Source: PGYR01 sp040264895
GTDB taxonomy: Bacteria > Bacteroidota > Ignavibacteria > Kapaibacteriales > UBA2268
Assembly (NCBI GenBank): GCA_040264895.1
Contig: JBDQHL010000074.1
Location: 1-6,259 of the forward strand
Direction of reading: 5' to 3'
Length of the DNA: 6,259 nucleotides
A model generated the notes under the pieces. That model was not told where the DNA came from. It was given only the letters and a program-made list of their open reading frames with translations, and searched no databases. The translations under genes and the position numbers were made by a program. This document shows positions 1 to 4,290 of this stretch, piece by piece. Position 1 is the stretch's first letter. Each line of letters starts with the position of its first letter.

Positions 1-797
1 GGCAATATGGGCTTAGGTTTAACAATAGCTCTAGGTGCATACCTAAGTCCTAATCCACCTGCTACCGTGTTTGCAGTCCAACCAAAATCAGGTACGAATG
101 ATGTTAAGCCCAATGATATATCGACAGATGGAACTAAAAATAGTGTATGAGAACTATTCAAAGGCAAATCATAGCTTGCACCAAACACGAAAGCTGCATT
201 TATAGCAGATATGTCTGGTATCTCACCTTCATAACTATTTCTCGTTCTCGATGTGTTTCCATTTTCATCAACAAAAAGCCCATTGTTTGGTGACACAACT
301 TCTTCTACATGTTCGTTCAGATCACCACTCAAAAGGTAACCAATTCTAAAACCGCCTCTCAACCTAAGTTGATCAGAAAGTTTGTATTCTAATAATGGCT
401 CTAATGCAACAGAATTTATGTCAGCTCCAATTCTATGCTCAAACTCTATTGTTTGGCTCTGACCATTTAAAGTGGTAGCTGTTTCTTCCTCTATTCTTGA
501 AATATCACCACCAAGCTGAATATATTTTGCTCTTAATGTTAAATCTATCAAATCACCCAAAGGTGTAGTATAGAATGCACCTATATTTATACCAAAACCA
601 TCGCCAGATTCGAATCCAGGGCAGCAGCTCGGAATACCTGCAAAGCCATTAAAATCAGCGCTGTGCAAGTTAAAACCTGCTCCAACGAAAACTCCATAAC
701 TATCACGAGGTGTATAGGATTCTTCAGCATATTCTTGAGAAATTGCAATTGTGGTAACTGTAAAACACAAAAGTATAAAAGTTAAAATTCTATTCAT
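1..797 (-). CDS. Outer-membrane beta-barrel protein, probably OmpA-family N-terminal barrel (3' end outside window)
   Basis: The gene runs off the left edge; 265 codons are visible and none is a stop. The protein starts MNRILTFILLCFTVTTIAIS, a classic Sec signal peptide with a short basic start, a hydrophobic core and likely cleavage after AIS (residue 20). The mature part has alternating hydrophobic/polar strands separated by polar, Gly/Asn/Asp-rich loops, as in a transmembrane beta-barrel: for example residues 33-43, 68-77, 85-95, 129-139, 144-156, 201-209, 218-230 and 245-253. An early loop carries IPSCCPGFESG (C58, C59). I associate this pattern with barrel-plus-OmpA proteins of Chlorobi/Ignavibacteria-type bacteria, in which a peptidoglycan-binding OmpA domain follows the barrel. 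That second domain would lie outside the window and is inference. The start is supported by an AGGGAG site 6 nt upstream and by the signal peptide. It lies downstream of phr on the same strand but has its own candidate promoter. A porin or another surface barrel remains possible. Confidence 0.8.
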   Translation of the reverse strand, partial: MNRILTFILLCFTVTTIAISQEYAEESYTPRDSYGVFVGAGFNLHSADFNGFAGIPSCCPGFESGDGFGINIGAFYTTPLGDLIDLTLRAKYIQLGGDISRIEEETATTLNGQSQTIEFEHRIGADINSVALEPLLEYKLSDQLRLRGGFRIGYLLSGDLNEHVEEVVSPNNGLFVDENGNTSRTRNSYEGEIPDISAINAAFVFGASYDLPLNSSHTLFLVPSVDISLGLTSFVPDFGWTANTVAGGLGLRYAPRAIVKPKPIL

Positions 798-803
798 TTA
801 GCA

Positions 804-809
804 CTCCCT
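804..809 (-). promoter_or_regulatory. Ribosome binding site of the barrel-protein gene
   Basis: On the minus strand AGGGAG lies 6 nt before the ATG at 797. It is the best Shine-Dalgarno match in the window and fixes this start. It stands out because phr and ptsH have no comparable site. Confidence 0.7.
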
Positions 810-853
810 ATTGTGCATGGGATTTGTTTATTGACTTTTTATATATTTGTAAA

Positions 854-881
854 AATATAAAAATTTTAGTTATTCTGACAA
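854..881 (-). promoter_or_regulatory. Candidate sigma70-type promoter for the barrel-protein gene
   Basis: On the minus strand TTGTCA (876-881) and TATATT (854-859) are separated by 16 nt, close to the TTGACA/TATAAT consensus. The predicted start of transcription near 847 would give a leader of about 50 nt. The box pair lies in the 115-bp gap after the phr stop, so the barrel gene can be transcribed independently of phr. The gap is very AT-rich, so chance matches are likely. I see no GC-rich hairpin terminator for phr in it. Confidence 0.45.
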
Positions 882-912
882 TAATTTTAAAACTATATTT
901 ACTTCAAGCTGT

Positions 913-2208
913 CTATTTTTCATTTAATGCCTTCTTAAATATGTCTAAAGCCCTTTGTCTAGCAGACTTATAATCAACAATTGGTTCTAAATAATTTTCG
1001 CTATAATCTGGTATCCATTTTTTTATATATTCATATTCCTTATCATACTTTTCTATTTGTAACTCTGGCCTAAATATTCTGAAATATGGGGCTGCATCAA
1101 CTCCAGTCCCTGCTGACCATTGCCAATTTCCTACGTTAGATGACATTTCGTAATCCATCAGTTTTTTAGCAAAATATTGCTCTCCCCATCTCCAATTTAT
1201 CAGTAGCAATTTTGTAAGAAAGTTAGCTGTTACCATTCTGACTCTATTGTGCATATATCCAGTTTCGTTAAGCTGTCTCATACCAGCATCTACGAGAGGG
1301 AACCCTGTTTCACCCTTGCACCATTTGTCGAATTCCTCTTCATTATTTCTCCACTCTAAGCTATCATATTTGGCTCTAAAATTATTATTCATTGTTTCTG
1401 GATAATGAAATAAAATTGACATGAAGAACTCTCGCCATATCAATTCGTTTAGGTATTTCTCATTTACCTCTTTGGCAACTGATACCAATTCTCGAACTGA
1501 TATTGTCCCAAATCGAAGATGTAAACTCATATTAGTTGTTCCATCAATAGCTGGAAAATTTCTTGTTTCTTCATAGTCAGAAATTATATCTTTGTTTACT
1601 TCCTCACTATAAGCTATATAATCAACCTTTTGGAAATCCATTTCATCAAGTTCAATCAATTTGGTTACATCATCAACTTTTTTGAAATTCTTTTTGTATT
1701 TATTGATACTGCTATCTTTCAGATTATCACTTTTTAAAGTTTTTTTCCATTGCTTTGAGTAGGGCGTAAAAACCAAATAAGGATCTCCATCACTTTTTAC
1801 TATCTCATCTTTTTCAAATATAACTTGGTCCTTATATGATTTGAAATCTACACTATTGTTAGAAAGTGTATTCTTTATCTTATCATCTCTTTCTAAGGCA
1901 TATGGCTCGTAATCATTATTGGTATAAACGGATTTTATGCTATACTCCTCAACCAAATTAGATATTACTCCCTCTGGATCACCAAAAAAGACAAATAAAT
2001 CTGAACCAATGTTGTTAAGTTTCTTCTTTAAGTCCTTTATTCTATTGTGTATAAACGACACTCTTCTATCTGTTTTGGGTAATTCACTTAGAATATTCTT
2101 ATCAAAAATAAAAATTGGAATCACACTATTATTTTCTTTCAAAGCCTTATGTAAGCCAACATTATCATAAAGTCTCAAATCCCTTCTGAACCAAAATAAA
2201 GTATTCAT
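913..2208 (-). CDS. phr: Deoxyribodipyrimidine photolyase (class I-type CPD photolyase)
   Basis: This 431-residue cytosolic flavoprotein repairs UV-induced cyclobutane pyrimidine dimers using blue light and reduced FAD. The N-terminal Rossmann-like antenna domain spans about 1-130 (LFWFRRDLRLYDN at 4-16). The helical FAD/DNA-binding domain covers about 200-431. Aligned by eye with E. coli PhrB, the electron-transfer Trp triad is intact: W286, W339 and W362 match E. coli W306, W359 and W382. The dimer-contacting residues W258 (ELIWREF), N321, R322, M325 and W364 are present, and N358 matches the flavin-N5 Asn378. Both family signatures are readable: TGFPLVDAGMRQL at 301-313 and NRVRMVTANF...KLLLINWR at 321-340. 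Y318 replaces E. coli W338 in the xGxMHNR motif, a substitution I believe is common in this branch. Residues equivalent to the folate-antenna ligands N108/E109 are Y103/A104, so the antenna pigment is uncertain. The ATG start sits directly before the conserved first strand; there is no clear Shine-Dalgarno site. A cryptochrome is less likely given the repair residues. Confidence 0.96.
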   Translation of the reverse strand: MNTLFWFRRDLRLYDNVGLHKALKENNSVIPIFIFDKNILSELPKTDRRVSFIHNRIKDLKKKLNNIGSDLFVFFGDPEGVISNLVEEYSIKSVYTNNDYEPYALERDDKIKNTLSNNSVDFKSYKDQVIFEKDEIVKSDGDPYLVFTPYSKQWKKTLKSDNLKDSSINKYKKNFKKVDDVTKLIELDEMDFQKVDYIAYSEEVNKDIISDYEETRNFPAIDGTTNMSLHLRFGTISVRELVSVAKEVNEKYLNELIWREFFMSILFHYPETMNNNFRAKYDSLEWRNNEEEFDKWCKGETGFPLVDAGMRQLNETGYMHNRVRMVTANFLTKLLLINWRWGEQYFAKKLMDYEMSSNVGNWQWSAGTGVDAAPYFRIFRPELQIEKYDKEYEYIKKWIPDYSENYLEPIVDYKSARQRALDIFKKALNEK

Positions 2209-2245
2209 ATATATTATTTTTTATTAGTTACTGCACAGTTATCAA

Positions 2246-2273
2246 ACCATAATTAAAGAAAATTAGCTAACAA
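2246..2273 (-). promoter_or_regulatory. Weak candidate promoter for phr
   Basis: On the minus strand TTGTTA (2268-2273) and TATGGT (2246-2251) are 16 nt apart and would give a leader of about 30 nt before the phr ATG. The -10 match is poor. A rival pair, TTGATT (2304-2309) with AATAAT (2282-2287), also spaced 16 nt, lies further upstream. The 213-bp region 2209-2421 separates divergent phr and ptsH; apart from these boxes and the ptsH promoter I see no hairpin, long repeat or small ORF of note in it. Confidence 0.22.
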
Positions 2274-2354
2274 ATTAAGGCATTATTAACAACTAGATGA
2301 ATCAATCAATATCTTTTTGTTTAGGGCTCAAGATTTCAAAGTAAAAGAATTCAT

Positions 2355-2382
2355 TTGAAGTGAGTTTAGGAATTACTATATT
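2355..2382 (+). promoter_or_regulatory. Candidate sigma70-type promoter for ptsHI
   Basis: TTGAAG (2355-2360) and TATATT (2377-2382) are separated by 16 nt. Transcription would begin around 2389-2390, about 32 nt before the ptsH ATG. It is the best-matching box pair on the plus strand of the divergent region and is well placed for a ptsH-ptsI transcript. I see no clear operator-like palindrome over it. The match is by eye in AT-rich DNA. Confidence 0.45.
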
Positions 2383-2421
2383 ACACAAATATAGCAATGA
2401 CATAAGAAATGAAATAAATAA

Positions 2422-2691
2422 ATGATAGAAATTACAGTTAAAGTAGTAAACAGAGCTGGCCTGCACACAAGACCAGCTGCAACATTGGTAAAGCTGACCT
2501 CAAAATACAAATCGAATGTTATGATTGAAAAAGATGGATTTAGAATAAATGGTAAATCGATTATCGGTGTAATGACATTGGCAGCTGAAGTTGGTAGTGA
2601 GCTATTATTTGAAATAGAAGGAGAAGATGAAAAAGAAATGGCCACTGAAATAGAAGAATTGTTTGCATCTGGATTTGGAGAACCAATTTAA
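2422..2691 (+). CDS. ptsH: Phosphocarrier protein HPr
   Basis: This 89-residue cytosolic protein carries the phosphoryl group from enzyme I to the enzyme IIA components of the phosphotransferase system. The active-site motif NRAGLHTRPAA at 10-20 places the phosphorylated histidine at H15 and the supporting arginine at R17, exactly the family positions. NGKSIIGVMTL at 43-53 places a serine at S46, the site used by HPr kinase/phosphorylase where that enzyme exists; whether this genome encodes it cannot be seen. The length is normal (85-90 residues). The ATG is preceded by an A-rich stretch without a clear Shine-Dalgarno site, and the frame immediately upstream gives no alternative start. The TAA stop abuts the start of ptsI, which implies a two-gene operon and probable translational coupling. 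No enzyme II gene is in the window, so the carrier could serve a complete PTS, a mannose-type partial PTS or a purely regulatory relay. Confidence 0.96.
   Translation: MIEITVKVVNRAGLHTRPAATLVKLTSKYKSNVMIEKDGFRINGKSIIGVMTLAAEVGSELLFEIEGEDEKEMATEIEELFASGFGEPI
2677..2680 (+). promoter_or_regulatory. Ribosome binding site of ptsI inside the end of ptsH
   Basis: GGAG lies within the last codons of ptsH, 11 nt before the TTG start of ptsI. The spacing is slightly long but usable. With the directly adjoining stop and start codons (TAA-TTG) it supports the TTG as the real initiation codon. Confidence 0.45.
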
Positions 2692-4290
2692 TTGGAAAAC
2701 AACAAACTCATAGGGATACCTGTTTCGAATGGAATTGCCTCCGGTGATGCACATTTGTTATTATTTGATGATATTGACATCAAGAATCAACCTGTTGAAT
2801 TTAACAAAGGAAAAGAGCAGGAAAGATTCAACACTATAGTTAATGAATTAATTACTGATGCTGAAAAAATAATTAGCAAGTACAAATCAAACAAAACCAT
2901 AATAAGCATTATTGAAGCTGAAATTATGTTTCTGAAAGATACGGAATTTAGAGACTCTGTATCAAATGATATTGAAAATGGTAAAAGCTGTAGTCAATCT
3001 CTGAATTCTTTTTTTGATAGCTATCAAAATATGCTCAATATTAGCAATAATGCAATATCTAGAAAAAAATCAAATGATTTAATCTTCCTAAAGAAAAAGC
3101 TTTCTAACCGGTTGTTGGACCAAGTAATAAAAAAAGATTACAGCAATCTGAAAGGAAAGATAGTAGTCAGTAGTATTTTAGATTCCGAAGAGATTATAAA
3201 AATATACGAAGCAGGTGCATTAGCATTTGCCACAGAATACGGTTCTAATCTTTCTCACTCCTCTATAATATCAAGAAGCTTAAATATACCAGCAGTGTTT
3301 GGAATAAAGAATTTGCTTAATAATATAACCAATTATGACAAGATTATAGTTGATGGTAATTATGGTGAAGTTTATATTAATCCCTCAGAAGAGCAAGACA
3401 AATCATATAGATACAAACAAGAATGCTTAACAAAGGAAAGTGAAAAGAATAAAAAGTTAATTAACGAACAGATATACACTAAAACTGGTGATCAAGTTAA
3501 GTTCTATTCTAATCTGAATAGTATGATTGATTTGGATAATACAATTATCAATAGAGCAAACGGAATAGGGCTTGTAAGAACTGAAAATCTTATCGAAGAG
3601 ATAGAACAAATATTTGATGAAGATTATCAGAAGCAGTTGTATTCAAAAATATGCACCTCTATTTTTCCTAACAATGTGACTTTTAGACTATTTGACTTTG
3701 GTTATGACAAACTGAATTTGAATAAAGAGCGAGAAGATAACCCTGCATTAGGGCTAAGAGGTGTGCGTTATTTGATAGAAAATGACAGAATTCTAGAGAT
3801 TCAAATTAGAGCATTGCTAAAGGCATGCGATGAAGGTAATTTGAATATATTACTACCAATGGTTAGCAATTCGGAAGAAATTAAAATTATAAAAGGATAT
3901 ATTGAAAGAATTGCAAAGGAGTTAGGTGTAGATATGCCAAAGATTGGCTCAATGATTGAGACCATCTCATTTGTATTTGATTTGGAAAATACTGTTGATG
4001 ATTGTGATTTCTATAGCTTAGGGACCAATGACCTCATGCAATACTTCTTTGCAGCAGATAGAGGTAACTCCCAAGTAGAGAAGTATCTCAATTACAAATC
4101 TAAGGCCTTCAAACGGTTGCTGAAGTTTATACTAAGATTCAGTATGGAGTATGAAAAACAAATAGTTGTTTGTGGACAGCTATCGAGCAACCCAGAATCA
4201 TTAAAACTACTTTATGATATAGGGTACACTGAGTTTTCTGTTGTTTCAAATCAAATACTCAATTTGAAGAAACACCTAATTGACAATTAG
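2692..4290 (+). CDS. ptsI: PTS enzyme I (phosphoenolpyruvate-protein phosphotransferase), divergent and C-terminally short
   Basis: Enzyme I transfers phosphate from PEP to HPr in the cytosol. The 532-residue protein begins at TTG directly after the ptsH stop; this start gives the family's N-terminal strand (IGIPVSNGIASGDAHLL), and the next Met is near residue 79. The helical HPr-binding subdomain covers about 30-145, the phosphohistidine region about 150-230 and the PEP-binding barrel about 261-532. Catalytic positions match E. coli: H189 (NLSHSSIISRS), R296 (GLVRTEN), R332 and D335 (FRLFDFGYDK), R356, E423 (SMIET), N446/D447 (LGTNDLMQY), R457 (AADRGN) and C494 (VVCGQ). Three points are odd. 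The sequence before the active His is GSNLSH rather than the usual GGxTSH. Residue 496 is Gln where E. coli has Glu504. The protein stops about 35-40 residues early, lacking the last helices. Because all key catalytic residues remain, I read it as functional but divergent. A related PEP-utilising enzyme is unlikely given the adjacent HPr gene. Confidence 0.93.
   Translation: MENNKLIGIPVSNGIASGDAHLLLFDDIDIKNQPVEFNKGKEQERFNTIVNELITDAEKIISKYKSNKTIISIIEAEIMFLKDTEFRDSVSNDIENGKSCSQSLNSFFDSYQNMLNISNNAISRKKSNDLIFLKKKLSNRLLDQVIKKDYSNLKGKIVVSSILDSEEIIKIYEAGALAFATEYGSNLSHSSIISRSLNIPAVFGIKNLLNNITNYDKIIVDGNYGEVYINPSEEQDKSYRYKQECLTKESEKNKKLINEQIYTKTGDQVKFYSNLNSMIDLDNTIINRANGIGLVRTENLIEEIEQIFDEDYQKQLYSKICTSIFPNNVTFRLFDFGYDKLNLNKEREDNPALGLRGVRYLIENDRILEIQIRALLKACDEGNLNILLPMVSNSEEIKIIKGYIERIAKELGVDMPKIGSMIETISFVFDLENTVDDCDFYSLGTNDLMQYFFAADRGNSQVEKYLNYKSKAFKRLLKFILRFSMEYEKQIVVCGQLSSNPESLKLLYDIGYTEFSVVSNQILNLKKHLIDN
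4276..4290. repeat. Near-perfect palindrome containing both convergent stop codons
   Basis: The 15-bp sequence CTAATTGACAATTAG has 7-bp arms (CTAATTG / CAATTAG) around one central base. It is the overlap of two convergent genes. On the plus strand it ends ptsI (its last two codons, Asp-Asn, then TAG at 4288-4290). On the minus strand it ends the CotH-like gene (its last codons include Val-Asn, then TAG at 4276-4278). A one-base loop cannot form a normal terminator hairpin, and no GC stem with a T-tract is visible nearby. Confidence 0.85.

Noticed and set aside
885..900. Imperfect inverted repeat ATAATTTTAAAACTAT after phr as a terminator
   Set aside because: It has no GC pairs, little or no loop and no clear T-tract, so it would not form a stable intrinsic terminator.
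1937..2170. 77-codon open frame on the plus strand inside phr
   Set aside because: It lies wholly antisense to the conserved N-terminal part of the photolyase. Its hydrophobic stretches are what the reverse complement of that coding sequence gives.
2376..2645. 89-codon open frame on the minus strand opposite ptsH
   Set aside because: It is antisense to an unambiguous HPr gene, its translation is Ser/Pro/Ile-rich with no recognisable motif, and it has no promoter or ribosome binding site. Its equal length to HPr is coincidence.
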